The notes under the pieces are model-generated. The model had not been told where the DNA came from, searched no databases, and saw only the letters and a list, made by a program, of their open reading frames with translations. DNA of 40,781 nucleotides from Marisimplicoccus sp965655775 (GTDB taxonomy: Bacteria; Bacteroidota; Bacteroidia; Flavobacteriales; Flavobacteriaceae): positions 1 to 40,781 of the forward strand of contig CBFHHV010000010.1 in NCBI GenBank assembly GCA_965655775.1, read 5' to 3'. Position numbers and translations under genes: made by a program. Below are positions 27,192-35,304 of this stretch, in pieces; positions within the stretch are counted from its first letter, which is position 1, and the number at the start of each line of letters is the position of its first letter.

Positions 27192-27840
27192 GTGGCTCAG
27201 CTTTAATATTAATTTCTTCTTTAGACACAGGATGAGTAAAATAAACCTCTCTTGAGTGAAGGTAAATTCCACTGTCTTTATTTGACCTTTGTGAACCATA
27301 TTTCAAGTCTCCCAATATTGGAAAACCAATTTCAGAAAAACTACACCTTATTTGATGATGTCTACCTGTAATTAAATCTACCTCAATTTTGGAATATTTT
27401 TTTAGTGTTTCGATTTTTCTATAGTTTAATAATCCATGCTTTGAGTTGTTTATTTCTTTACTAGAGTAAAAAGATTTATTTATTTTTTTATTTTTTTTAA
27501 ACCACCCTTCAAGTTTTCCCTCGCTAGATTTAAACTTATTTGATATAAATAGCCAATAAAGCTTTCTGATTTGCCTATTTTTTAGCTTCTCATTCATCCT
27601 AGATAATGCTTTACTTGTCTTTGCGAATATTACAATACCAGATGTTGGTCTATCAATTCTATTAACAAGACCTAGGAATACATTTCCTTTTTTGTCGTAT
27701 TTATTTTTTAAATATTTTTTTACGATTTCAAGAAGTGGGATATCTCCAGTTTTATCACCTTGAACAAGGACTCCACATTGCTTATTTATAATAATCAAGT
27801 GGTTGTCTTCAAAAAGAATATCTAAATTTTGAAATGTCAA
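27151..27840 (-). CDS. RluA-family RNA pseudouridine synthase
   Basis: Isomerises uridine to pseudouridine in rRNA or tRNA; the exact target is unknown. The 229 residues show ILFEDNHLIIINKQCGVLVQ (about 8-27), the catalytic aspartate in NRIDRPTSGIVIFAK (about 60-74), and the conserved LITGRHHQIRCSFSEIGFPILGD segment (about 157-179). No S4 RNA-binding domain precedes the catalytic core, as in RluA and the small RluC/D relatives. The only sensible start is a TTG at 27840, two bases after the panB stop codon ends. Its 3' end is antisense to the helical protein gene over 41 bases. Confidence 0.9.
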   Translation of the reverse strand: MTFQNLDILFEDNHLIIINKQCGVLVQGDKTGDIPLLEIVKKYLKNKYDKKGNVFLGLVNRIDRPTSGIVIFAKTSKALSRMNEKLKNRQIRKLYWLFISNKFKSSEGKLEGWFKKNKKINKSFYSSKEINNSKHGLLNYRKIETLKKYSKIEVDLITGRHHQIRCSFSEIGFPILGDLKYGSQRSNKDSGIYLHSREVYFTHPVSKEEINIKAEPPRYGLWSVSPSDL

Positions 27841-27841
27841 A

Positions 27842-28657
27842 TTAATACTGTTCCTCTTTATTTGGAAAGTTACCGTCTTTTATATCTTTTAAATATTTCT
27901 TGACTGCATTACTAACTAATGAATCAAGATCAAGATATCTTCTTAGGAATCTTGGGCTAAAATCCTTATTCATACCCAACATGTCATGAGATACAAGAAC
28001 CTGTCCATCAACATGTGAGCCTGCACCAATCCCAATTATTGGCAATTTAAGGCTAGAAGTTACTTTCTTTGCTAATTTATTAGGGATTTTCTCAAGTACA
28101 ATAGAAAAACAGCCAACTTTTTCAAGCATTTTTGAGTCTGAAATTAAAGTTTTGGCTTCTTCATCCTCCTTAGCTCTAACAGTATATGTTCCAAACTTAT
28201 AGATTGATTGAGGTGTAAGACCTAAGTGGCCCATAACTGGAATCCCAGCCTGAATTATTCTTTCAATAGATTCTTTTGCTAAATGCCCTCCTTCAAGTTT
28301 AACAGCGTGAGCTCCAGATTCTTTCATTATTCTAATGGCTGATTTTAATGCTTCTTGAGAATCTGACTGATAAGAACCAAAAGGAAGATCAACAACAACT
28401 AAAGCTCTCTTTACAGCTCTTATAACAGAACTTGCGTGGTAAATCATCTGATCTAAGGTTATAGGAAGCGTCGTCTCATGACCTGCCATTACATTTGATG
28501 CAGAGTCTCCAACTAAAATAATATCTACACCGGCCTCATCAATAATTTTCGCAAAACTGTAATCATAGGCAGTAAGCATTGATATCTTCTCACCTTTACT
28601 TTTCATCTGCTCAAGCACCTTAATAGTTACTCTGCTTGAATTAATCTCCTTTGTCAT
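27842..28657 (-). CDS. panB: 3-methyl-2-oxobutanoate hydroxymethyltransferase (ketopantoate hydroxymethyltransferase)
   Basis: Adds a hydroxymethyl group from methylene-tetrahydrofolate to 2-ketoisovalerate, first committed step to pantothenate and CoA. The 271 residues include MLTAYDYSFAKIIDEAGVDIILVGDSASNVM (about 22-52, read in parts), the Mg-binding VVDLPFGSYQ (about 87-96), LEGG (about 119-122) and the C-terminal IGIGAGSHVDGQVLV (about 206-220). Its substrate is made by the ilv operon in this window. It precedes the pseudouridine synthase with one spacer base, forming a two-gene unit, and is divergent from dnaK. Confidence 0.96.
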   Translation of the reverse strand: MTKEINSSRVTIKVLEQMKSKGEKISMLTAYDYSFAKIIDEAGVDIILVGDSASNVMAGHETTLPITLDQMIYHASSVIRAVKRALVVVDLPFGSYQSDSQEALKSAIRIMKESGAHAVKLEGGHLAKESIERIIQAGIPVMGHLGLTPQSIYKFGTYTVRAKEDEEAKTLISDSKMLEKVGCFSIVLEKIPNKLAKKVTSSLKLPIIGIGAGSHVDGQVLVSHDMLGMNKDFSPRFLRRYLDLDSLVSNAVKKYLKDIKDGNFPNKEEQY

Positions 28658-28671
28658 TAATTAGTTTTAAG

Positions 28672-28679
28672 CAAAAATA
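28672..28679 (-). promoter_or_regulatory. Candidate -7 box (TATTTTTG) for panB
   Basis: Exact TAnnTTTG match on the minus strand about 15 bases before the panB ATG. No -33 TTG at standard spacing; the expected -33 region lies just beside the palindrome at 28704-28716. Confidence 0.3.
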
Positions 28680-28703
28680 GTGTAAATAAAGTTATCAGTA
28701 ATC

Positions 28704-28716
28704 TGACATAATGTCA
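28704..28716. promoter_or_regulatory. Perfect 13-base palindrome TGACATAATGTCA between panB and dnaK
   Basis: Two 6-base arms (TGACAT / ATGTCA) around a single A, located 51 bases before the dnaK ATG and 47 bases before the panB ATG. The core CATAATG recurs at 28732-28738 and a TGTCA half-site at 28741-28745. It is not the CIRCE sequence (TTAGCACTC). The geometry suits a dimeric repressor or activator of dnaK or panB, but the binding factor is unknown. Confidence 0.4.
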
Positions 28717-28766
28717 CTTAATTTAAATTGGCATAATGGTTGTCATTTATAAGTAAAATTAAAATT

Positions 28767-30674
28767 ATGAGTAAAATAATAGGAATAGATTTAGGAACAA
28801 CTAATTCATGCGTCTCTGTAATGGAGGGTAGTGAACCTGTAGTGATACCTAACGCTGAGGGAAAAAGAACAACACCATCTGTAATTGCATTTGTTGAAGA
28901 CGGTGAAATTAAGGTAGGAGATCCTGCTAAAAGACAGGCTGTAACAAACCCAGAAAAAACTATTGCATCTGTAAAGAGATTTATGGGGAATAAATTCAGT
29001 GAATCTTCTAATGATGTTAAAACGGTTGCTTACAAAGTAGTTAAAGGAGATAATGATACACCAAGAGTAGATATTGACGGAAGATTATACACTCCTCAAG
29101 AATTATCAGCGATGGTTCTTCAAAAGATGAAAAAAACTGCTGAAGATTATCTTGGCCAAACGGTGACAGAGGCTGTAGTGACTGTACCTGCGTATTTCAA
29201 TGATTCTCAAAGACAAGCTACAAAAGAGGCAGGTGAAATTTCTGGTCTTAAGGTTCAAAGAATAATCAATGAACCTACAGCTGCAGCATTAGCTTATGGA
29301 ATGGATAAAGGGGGTAAGGATAAAAAAATTGCCGTTTATGATTTAGGAGGTGGAACATTTGATATTTCAATCCTAGAGCTTGGTGATGGAGTATTTGAAG
29401 TGTTATCCACTAACGGTGATACCCATCTTGGTGGTGATGACTTTGATCAAGTTATAATTGATTTTTTAGCTGAAGAATTCAAAAAGAATGAACAAATCGA
29501 TTTAAGAGAGGACTCAATGGCTTTACAAAGACTTAAAGAAGCTGCTGAGAAAGCTAAAATTGAGTTATCATCATCAGCTCAGACTGAAATAAATCTTCCA
29601 TATGTTACTGCTACTTCATCTGGACCTAAGCACCTAGTAACCACTTTAACAAGAGCTAAATTTGAGCAATTATCTGATGATTTAGTAAAAAGATCGATGG
29701 AACCTGTTAAGAAAGCTCTTAAGGATGCAGGATTAACTAAAAAAGATATAGACGAGGTAATTTTGGTTGGAGGTTCAACTAGAATACCAGTTATACAAAA
29801 AGAAGTTGAAGCTCTGTTTGGGAAGAAACCATCAAAGGGTGTTAATCCTGATGAAGTTGTGGCAGTAGGAGCTGCTATTCAAGGAGGTGTTCTTACTGGA
29901 GATGTTGAAGATGTATTACTTTTAGATGTTACTCCTCTATCACTTGGAATTGAAACAATGGGTAATGTTATGACAAAATTAATTGAGTCAAACACTACAA
30001 TTCCAACAAAGAAATCTCAAGTTTTTTCAACAGCAGCTGATAATCAACCTTCAGTTGAAATTCATGTTTTACAAGGTGAAAGGCCAATGGCGAAAGATAA
30101 TAAGACAATTGGGCGTTTCCATTTAGATGGTATTCCGCCATCTCCAAGAGGGATTCCTCAAATTGAAGTAACTTTTGACATTGATGCTAATGGAATTATC
30201 AATGTAAGTGCTCTTGATAAAGCAACTAATAAGTCACAAGATATTAGGATTGAAGCATCTTCAGGACTAACAGAGGAAGAAATTGAAAAAATGAAGAAGG
30301 ATGCGGAAGCTAATGCAGATGCGGATAAAAAAGTAAAAGAAGAAGTTGATAAGCTCAATAGTGCTGACCAAATGATTTTTCAAACAGAGAAACAACTTAA
30401 AGAATTTGGAGATAAGTTATCTGATGATAAAAAGAAACCTATTGAGTCTTCATTAGAAGACCTCAAGAAGGCACACGAATCAAAGGATCTTGATAAAATT
30501 GATGAGGCTTTAAACACCATAAATGAAGCATGGAAGAATGCTTCAGAAGAAATGTACAAAGCTCAAGCCGATGGAGCTGCACAACCAGGTGCTGAGAATC
30601 CATCTGCAGAATCTAAAAAAGATTCAAAAGATGATGTTCAAGATGTAGATTTTGAAGAAGTAAAAGAGGATTAA
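28767..30674 (+). CDS. dnaK: Molecular chaperone DnaK (Hsp70)
   Basis: ATP-driven chaperone that binds exposed hydrophobic segments with DnaJ and GrpE. I start at the ATG at 28767, giving the canonical MSKIIGIDLGTTNSCV and 635 residues; an upstream in-frame TTG (28740) would add nine residues not found in the family. Visible motifs are the phosphate loop GIDLGTTNSC, INEPTAAALAYG (about 163-174), the second phosphate loop YDLGGGTFDISIL, VILVGGSTRIP (about 330-340), the linker DVLLLDVTPLSLGIE and an acidic C-terminal tail ending DVDFEEVKED. No grpE or dnaJ is adjacent. A thioesterase gene follows two bases after the stop. Confidence 0.98.
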   Translation: MSKIIGIDLGTTNSCVSVMEGSEPVVIPNAEGKRTTPSVIAFVEDGEIKVGDPAKRQAVTNPEKTIASVKRFMGNKFSESSNDVKTVAYKVVKGDNDTPRVDIDGRLYTPQELSAMVLQKMKKTAEDYLGQTVTEAVVTVPAYFNDSQRQATKEAGEISGLKVQRIINEPTAAALAYGMDKGGKDKKIAVYDLGGGTFDISILELGDGVFEVLSTNGDTHLGGDDFDQVIIDFLAEEFKKNEQIDLREDSMALQRLKEAAEKAKIELSSSAQTEINLPYVTATSSGPKHLVTTLTRAKFEQLSDDLVKRSMEPVKKALKDAGLTKKDIDEVILVGGSTRIPVIQKEVEALFGKKPSKGVNPDEVVAVGAAIQGGVLTGDVEDVLLLDVTPLSLGIETMGNVMTKLIESNTTIPTKKSQVFSTAADNQPSVEIHVLQGERPMAKDNKTIGRFHLDGIPPSPRGIPQIEVTFDIDANGIINVSALDKATNKSQDIRIEASSGLTEEEIEKMKKDAEANADADKKVKEEVDKLNSADQMIFQTEKQLKEFGDKLSDDKKKPIESSLEDLKKAHESKDLDKIDEALNTINEAWKNASEEMYKAQADGAAQPGAENPSAESKKDSKDDVQDVDFEEVKED

Positions 30675-30676
30675 TC

Positions 30677-31093
30677 TTGTTTGATAAAAATTTTATCCTT
30701 AATGAAGCAAATAATCGATGCGAAGGTACGCTAGTTTCTACTCTTGGTATTGTTTTTACAGATGTTGGTGAACATTTTTTAGAAGCTAAAATGGAAGTAA
30801 CACCAGCTCATCATCAACCTGCTGGTGTCCTTCACGGGGGGGCAACCGCTGCTTTAGCAGAAACTGTTGGAAGCTCAGCTGCGGCTATTTTTTCAAAAAA
30901 AGAAAACCAAATACTTCGAGGAGTTGAATTATCAATAAATCATGTTAGAGGGATCAGTGAAGGTTTCATATATGCAAAAGCTATTCCAATTCACATGGGT
31001 AGAACAATGCAGCTTTGGAAGATTTCTATTATCGATAAAAATAACAGAGATATTTCTTTTGCGAAGCTAACTACTCTTACCATTAATAAATAA
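30677..31093 (+). CDS. Hotdog-fold thioesterase, MenI (1,4-dihydroxy-2-naphthoyl-CoA hydrolase)-like
   Basis: Likely releases 1,4-dihydroxy-2-naphthoate from its CoA ester in menaquinone synthesis. The 138-residue PaaI-type hotdog protein has QPAGVLHGGATAALAETVGS (about 48-67), with the active-site HGG and the catalytic Glu, and the LRGVELSINHVRGISEGF and HMGRTMQLWKI strands that resemble E. coli YdiI/MenI. It starts at a TTG (30677) preceded by AGAGGA at 30665-30670, an unusually good Shine-Dalgarno for this genome; no usable ATG exists before the core domain. The next gene is a MenA-like prenyltransferase, which supports the MenI reading. Other acyl-CoA substrates cannot be excluded. Confidence 0.8.
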   Translation: MFDKNFILNEANNRCEGTLVSTLGIVFTDVGEHFLEAKMEVTPAHHQPAGVLHGGATAALAETVGSSAAAIFSKKENQILRGVELSINHVRGISEGFIYAKAIPIHMGRTMQLWKISIIDKNNRDISFAKLTTLTINK

Positions 31094-31129
31094 TACATAA
31101 AAAAATTTTTCTTTTTGACTCTCAGGATG

Positions 31130-31137
31130 TACATTTG
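31130..31137 (+). promoter_or_regulatory. Candidate -7 box (TACATTTG) for the PAS-MenA gene
   Basis: Exact TAnnTTTG match in the 61-base gap after the thioesterase, giving a leader of about 12 bases. The nearest TTG is only 12 bases upstream, so the -33 part is poor. If real, PAS-menA and the CPBP gene can be expressed apart from dnaK. Confidence 0.35.
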
Positions 31138-31154
31138 AGCATTCAAAAAAAAAT

Positions 31155-32507
31155 ATGAAAAGTGTTATTATTTGTGATATGGAAGGCTTGATTACAAACA
31201 TGAATGAAGGAGCTGAAAAAGTCTTTGGGTACACTTCCAATGAATTAGTTGGCATTAAAAGAGTGTCAATTTTTTCTCCAGGAGAGATTGTTCTTCAAAA
31301 TGTTCTTGGCTGGTTAAGAGATGCTAACGAAACAGGTGAGCACATAACCAAAACTAATTTTATTAGAAAAGATGGTTCTAAATTTGCTGCAAAGATTAAG
31401 ATTACTCCAAATTTTGCAGATGGAAAAGACAAACCTCAAACTGGATACTGTGGAATTGCTGAAGTAATTGATCAAGAGGTTAATATAAAAATTAATTGGG
31501 TTACTAAAATTATTAAGGGTGTAGCAATAACTAGAGTAGGTTTTGCTTCGGCTTCATTATTCCCGGTTTTTTCAATTGGATGTTACTATGCTGGTGTTGG
31601 AGATAATCTGTTTAGTCCAATTTCCTTAGCTCTAACCACATTTGGAATTTTATTTTTCCACTTATTTTCCAATCTCTATAATGACTATTTTGATGTAACA
31701 CACGGAACAGACGAGGCTAATACTGAATACTTTAATGCTGGAATGGATTCAACAATACTTCAGGGGGCACAATTATCCGGGGGTAGTAGAGCTGTCGAAT
31801 TAGGCTTAATCACTTTGAAGGGTACGAAAAGTCTTGCAAATGTTATGTTTATTTTAGGTTTAGCAACTGCAGTCGGTATACTGTATATGAGTTTTTTAAA
31901 TACTGGATCTACAAGCAATGCATATTACTCAGCCATCATTGCTTTAATAGGTGTTTTTGTTGGGTATTTCTACACTGCTAAACCGATAAGGTTATCTTCA
32001 AGATATGGTCTAGGAGAACTTTCAATTTTTCTGTCTTTTGGCCCATTATTGACATTAGGTACAGGTTTTGCTATTTCAAATGAAACAATTCTGTTATACT
32101 CAAATGAATTTTATAATTTGCTTCTTCTTGGTGTGCCAATAGGTCTCTTGACTACAAACATTCTATTTATCAATCAATATCCTGATCACGCTTCAGATAA
32201 AAAAGTTGGTAAAAATCATTTAGTAGTTCTTTTAGGGAAAAAAGCATCAAGGTGGATATATGCACTTAATCTAATATTAGCATTAGGTTCTTTATATTTT
32301 ATTGCAGAGAATATCTTGACCGGTACTAAGCAAATGTTATTCCTTTATATGCTTATTCCAATTACAATGTTCTATTCATATTTCTTGCTATCAGGATTAT
32401 TCAAATACTACAATAGTAGAAAACTTATAAAATATAACATTCATACAATTTATTTTCATATGTTTTTTTCATTCATCTATATGGTAATTTTGGCTAATTT
32501 TCAGTAA
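31155..32507 (+). CDS. menA: PAS domain fused to a UbiA-family prenyltransferase (MenA-like)
   Basis: One continuous 450-residue frame. Residues about 1-107 form a PAS sensor domain (MEGLITNMNEGAEKVFGYTS, then IRKDGSKFAAKIKITPNF). Residues about 125-450 are a membrane UbiA prenyltransferase with about eight or nine helices. Its two Asp-rich, Mg-diphosphate-binding motifs are NDYFDVTHGTDE (about 175-186) and NQYPDHASDKKVGK (about 336-349). These match MenA, which attaches the polyprenyl chain to 1,4-dihydroxy-2-naphthoate. MenA is normally about 300 residues without a sensor domain; there is no kinase or cyclase output. A MenI-like gene lies just upstream and a CPBP protease begins at the next base. 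Prenyltransferase family is sure; the exact quinone substrate is inferred. Confidence 0.85.
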   Translation: MKSVIICDMEGLITNMNEGAEKVFGYTSNELVGIKRVSIFSPGEIVLQNVLGWLRDANETGEHITKTNFIRKDGSKFAAKIKITPNFADGKDKPQTGYCGIAEVIDQEVNIKINWVTKIIKGVAITRVGFASASLFPVFSIGCYYAGVGDNLFSPISLALTTFGILFFHLFSNLYNDYFDVTHGTDEANTEYFNAGMDSTILQGAQLSGGSRAVELGLITLKGTKSLANVMFILGLATAVGILYMSFLNTGSTSNAYYSAIIALIGVFVGYFYTAKPIRLSSRYGLGELSIFLSFGPLLTLGTGFAISNETILLYSNEFYNLLLLGVPIGLLTTNILFINQYPDHASDKKVGKNHLVVLLGKKASRWIYALNLILALGSLYFIAENILTGTKQMLFLYMLIPITMFYSYFLLSGLFKYYNSRKLIKYNIHTIYFHMFFSFIYMVILANFQ

Positions 32508-33410
32508 ATGTTTTTGTGGGATAAATCTTACAATTTAAAGGGGTTCTGGTATTATATACTAGGTTCATTCATTTTAATTTTATTTAGTACAATTGGACAA
32601 ATCCCACTTTTATTTTTTATTGATTATGATTCAGTAGGTTTAGATACAACTTCTGTTGACCTGTTAAATACAATACCCTCTAACCTTAGGTTGTTTTTAA
32701 TTATGATAAGTTTTGTAGCAGTACTTCCTGCTATATGGCTTGTTGTTATGAAACTTCATGATCTTCCGATAATGTCAATTCTATCTGGTAGAAAAAGTAT
32801 TGACTATAAAAGGATTCTTTTCTCATTCTGTTTGTGGGGGTCTGTAGTCTCCTTGATGGTTATTGCAGGATACTTTATTTCTCCTGATAATTATGAAATA
32901 AATTTTAAATTAAAGGAGTTTTTAATTTTATTAATTATTGCAGTCTGTTTGATCCCAATTCAGACTAGTGTTGAAGAAATTGTATTTAGGGGTTACTTAA
33001 TGCAGGGCTTTGGTTATTGGTTTAACAGTAGATTCATGGCTTTATTTATGTCATGTACAGTTTTTGGCCTTCTACACATTGCTAATCCTGAAGTTACTCA
33101 GCTCGGAAATGGTTTTATAATTGTTTATTTAATTAGTTCATTTATACTAGGAATTACTGTTCTAATGGATGATGGCCTTGAACTTGTCTTAGGTTTCCAT
33201 GCTGCAAATAATCTTTTTATTGCATTGCTCTTAACATCTGATTGGACAGCTTTACAAACTGAATCAGTGCTTAAAGATATATCTGATCCAACATTTGGAA
33301 TATATGAGATGTTAATTGGAGTAATTTTTTATCCAGTTGTACTTTATATTTTTGCTAAAAAGTATTCATGGACAAATTGGAAAGAAAAGTTACTCTCAAG
33401 AGTTAGATAA
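32508..33410 (+). CDS. CPBP family intramembrane metalloprotease (CAAX/Abi type)
   Basis: Multi-pass inner-membrane protein of 300 residues with about eight helices and the three CPBP motifs: EEIVFRGYLM (about 157-166, glutamates and Arg), FGLLHIAN (about 186-193) and GFHAANN (about 229-235). These bind the catalytic metal in CAAX-prenyl-protease-like enzymes. The bacterial substrate is unknown. Its ATG directly follows the PAS-MenA stop with no spacer, so the two are surely co-translated. Its 3' end overlaps the convergent acetyltransferase by 15 bases. Confidence 0.9.
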   Translation: MFLWDKSYNLKGFWYYILGSFILILFSTIGQIPLLFFIDYDSVGLDTTSVDLLNTIPSNLRLFLIMISFVAVLPAIWLVVMKLHDLPIMSILSGRKSIDYKRILFSFCLWGSVVSLMVIAGYFISPDNYEINFKLKEFLILLIIAVCLIPIQTSVEEIVFRGYLMQGFGYWFNSRFMALFMSCTVFGLLHIANPEVTQLGNGFIIVYLISSFILGITVLMDDGLELVLGFHAANNLFIALLLTSDWTALQTESVLKDISDPTFGIYEMLIGVIFYPVVLYIFAKKYSWTNWKEKLLSRVR

Positions 33411-33863
33411 TATATACTCCATTTTGATATCGCTTCTTTTATATGGAGCATCGGGATTATCTATCTTTTTAAAACCAAATTTATTATAAAGATGTATCGA
33501 GTTTTCTAGTACGGTATTTGAATATAGTATAACAGATTTATATTCATTATTTTTTGCAAAATCAATGGTATATTGAATTAGTTGATGACCAATACCATTA
33601 CCTCTAAGCTCTTTTTTAACGGCCATTTTATTTAATTCGTAAATTCCTTCTTCTCTAGGGATTAAAGCCATTGTACCAACAACTTCTGATTTAAAAATTG
33701 CAAAAAATATATAGCCACCTTTATCAATGATTTCTTCCTTACAATTTTTTAATACTTTCTCATCATATTCTTCAACATAAAAATATTCATTAAGCCAATC
33801 AAAATTAAGATCATAGAAGTAATGAGAGTATTTATCTTGAAATGGAACTATTTCAACCTTCAT
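33396..33863 (-). CDS. GNAT family N-acetyltransferase
   Basis: Acetyl-CoA-dependent transferase of unknown substrate. I choose the ATG at 33863, giving 155 residues and the family-like start MKVEIVPFQDKYSHYF; the longer frame from 33899 would overlap fumC by 47 bases and adds a tail without GNAT character. The acetyl-CoA pyrophosphate loop is RGNGIGHQLIQYTI (about 88-101), followed by the NTVLENSIHLYNKFGFKKI segment (about 117-135). It overlaps the end of fumC by 11 bases and probably shares its message. The 3' end is antisense to the CPBP gene over 15 bases. Confidence 0.88.
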   Translation of the reverse strand: MKVEIVPFQDKYSHYFYDLNFDWLNEYFYVEEYDEKVLKNCKEEIIDKGGYIFFAIFKSEVVGTMALIPREEGIYELNKMAVKKELRGNGIGHQLIQYTIDFAKNNEYKSVILYSNTVLENSIHLYNKFGFKKIDNPDAPYKRSDIKMEYILSNS

Positions 33864-35253
33864 GGTTTGACATTCTATTTGGATTGACATATTCATCAAA
33901 TTCTTTTTCTGATAAATAATTTAAAGTTAATGCTGCTTCTTTTAATGTAATGTCCTCTTTGTATGCCTTATTTGCAATATCTGCAGCTTTGTAATAGCCA
34001 ATCTTTGAATTTAGAGCTGTTACTAACATCAATGAATCATCAAGAAATTTCTTAATTCTTTTATTGTTAGGCTTTAGACCATTAATACAGTTTACAGCAA
34101 AACTCAAAGACGCATCTCCAAGTATCTTTGAAGATTCAATTATACTATGTGCAAAAAGTGGTTTAAACACATTTAACTCAAAATGTCCATTAGCTCCAGC
34201 AAAACTTACTGCTACATCATTTCCAAATATCTGAGCACATACCATTGAGATTGCTTCACACTGAGTTGGGTTAACTTTACCTGGCATAATTGAACTCCCT
34301 GGTTCATTAGCTGGAAGGATGAGTTCACCAATACCCGATCTTGGACCAGATCCCATAAGTCTTATATCGTTTGAAATTTTATAAATTGATGCAGCTAAAG
34401 TTTTTAAAGCACCATGAACTTCTACTATACAATCATGAGAAGCAATTCCCTCAAATTTATTTGGAGACTCTTTAAACGAAAGGTCTGAATTTTTTGAAAT
34501 ATGTTCAACGACTTTTTTCGAATATCCTTTTGGAATATTCAGTCCAGTTCCAACTGCAGTTCCTCCAATGGGAAGTTCACTTAGATGATCAAGAGAGTTT
34601 TGCAATGATTTAATCCCATGATCAATTTGAGATACATACCCAGAGAATTCCTGACCTAGAGTTATTGGAGTTGCATCCATCAAATGAGTTCTACCAATCT
34701 TTACTATATCTTTAAATTCTTTTGATTTTCTATCTAGGCTATCTCTAAGGTTTTTAATATTCGGAATGGTATTTTCGGTAATGACTTTCATAGCAGCAAT
34801 ATTAATTGCTGTTGGGAAAGTATCATTTGAAGACTGAGAAAGGTTAACATCATCATTTGGTGATAATGTTTTATCAGATTTACCAAGTTCTTTACCTTCA
34901 ATTATGTGTGCTCGATTTGAGATAACTTCATTCACATTCATATTAGTTTGAGTACCAGATCCTGTCTGCCATATTACTAGTGGGAACTGATCATTATGTT
35001 TATTATCTAATATTTCGTCACAAACACTCACAATAAGCTCACATTTTTCTTTTGATAAAGCACCTAGATTATAATTTGTTTGAGCTGCAGACTTCTTTAA
35101 AATTGAATATGCATGAATAATTTCAATTGGCATTGAAGATGGATTGCCAATTTTAAAATTATTTATAGATCTTTCGGTTTGAGCTCCCCAGAGAGATTTT
35201 TGTGGAACTTTTACTTCTCCTAATGTATCTTTTTCAATTCTATAGTCCTTCAT
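33853..35253 (-). CDS. fumC: Fumarate hydratase, class II
   Basis: Iron-independent TCA-cycle enzyme interconverting fumarate and malate. The 466 residues include SQSSNDTFPTAINIAA (about 135-150), GRTHLMDATPITLGQEFSGY (about 181-200) and the signature GSSIMPGKVNPTQCEA (about 313-328) with the catalytic Ser loop. The N-terminal RIEKDTLGEVKVP fits class II fumarase rather than aspartase or argininosuccinate lyase. It has a -7-like TATATTTG box at 35297-35304 and faces away from a small membrane-protein gene whose -33 element sits just outside the fumC start codon. Confidence 0.96.
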   Translation of the reverse strand: MKDYRIEKDTLGEVKVPQKSLWGAQTERSINNFKIGNPSSMPIEIIHAYSILKKSAAQTNYNLGALSKEKCELIVSVCDEILDNKHNDQFPLVIWQTGSGTQTNMNVNEVISNRAHIIEGKELGKSDKTLSPNDDVNLSQSSNDTFPTAINIAAMKVITENTIPNIKNLRDSLDRKSKEFKDIVKIGRTHLMDATPITLGQEFSGYVSQIDHGIKSLQNSLDHLSELPIGGTAVGTGLNIPKGYSKKVVEHISKNSDLSFKESPNKFEGIASHDCIVEVHGALKTLAASIYKISNDIRLMGSGPRSGIGELILPANEPGSSIMPGKVNPTQCEAISMVCAQIFGNDVAVSFAGANGHFELNVFKPLFAHSIIESSKILGDASLSFAVNCINGLKPNNKRIKKFLDDSLMLVTALNSKIGYYKAADIANKAYKEDITLKEAALTLNYLSEKEFDEYVNPNRMSNHEG

Positions 35254-35254
35254 C

Positions 35255-35285
35255 TTTGTAATTTACTTAAAAAAATTTACTTTTG
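35255..35285 (+). promoter_or_regulatory. Consensus Bacteroidetes promoter (TTTG-N19-TACTTTTG) for the small membrane protein
   Basis: TTTG at 35255-35258, exactly 19 bases, then TACTTTTG at 35278-35285, an exact fit to the known TTTG/TTG-N19-TAnnTTTG consensus. It is the best promoter match I found in the window. Transcription should start near 35291, about 12 bases before the ATG at 35304. Confidence 0.6.
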
Positions 35286-35296
35286 TTAAGCATTTA

Positions 35297-35304
35297 CAAA
35301 TATA
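35297..35304 (-). promoter_or_regulatory. Candidate -7 box (TATATTTG) for fumC
   Basis: Exact TAnnTTTG match on the minus strand, giving a fumC leader of about 37 bases. It touches the start codon of the oppositely oriented small gene, so the two promoters overlap. No clear -33 element. Confidence 0.35.

Noticed and set aside
28740..28766. In-frame TTG start upstream of dnaK adding nine residues
   Set aside because: The ATG at 28767 gives the invariant DnaK N-terminus; the extension has no family support.
31094..31129. A-run/T-run (AAAAAAATTTTT) after the thioesterase, considered as terminator
   Set aside because: Self-complementary but lacks a GC stem and a loop; not a credible intrinsic terminator.
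33864..33899. Longer N-terminus for the GNAT acetyltransferase
   Set aside because: It would overlap fumC by 47 bases and adds a segment outside the domain; ATG at 33863 matches the family start.
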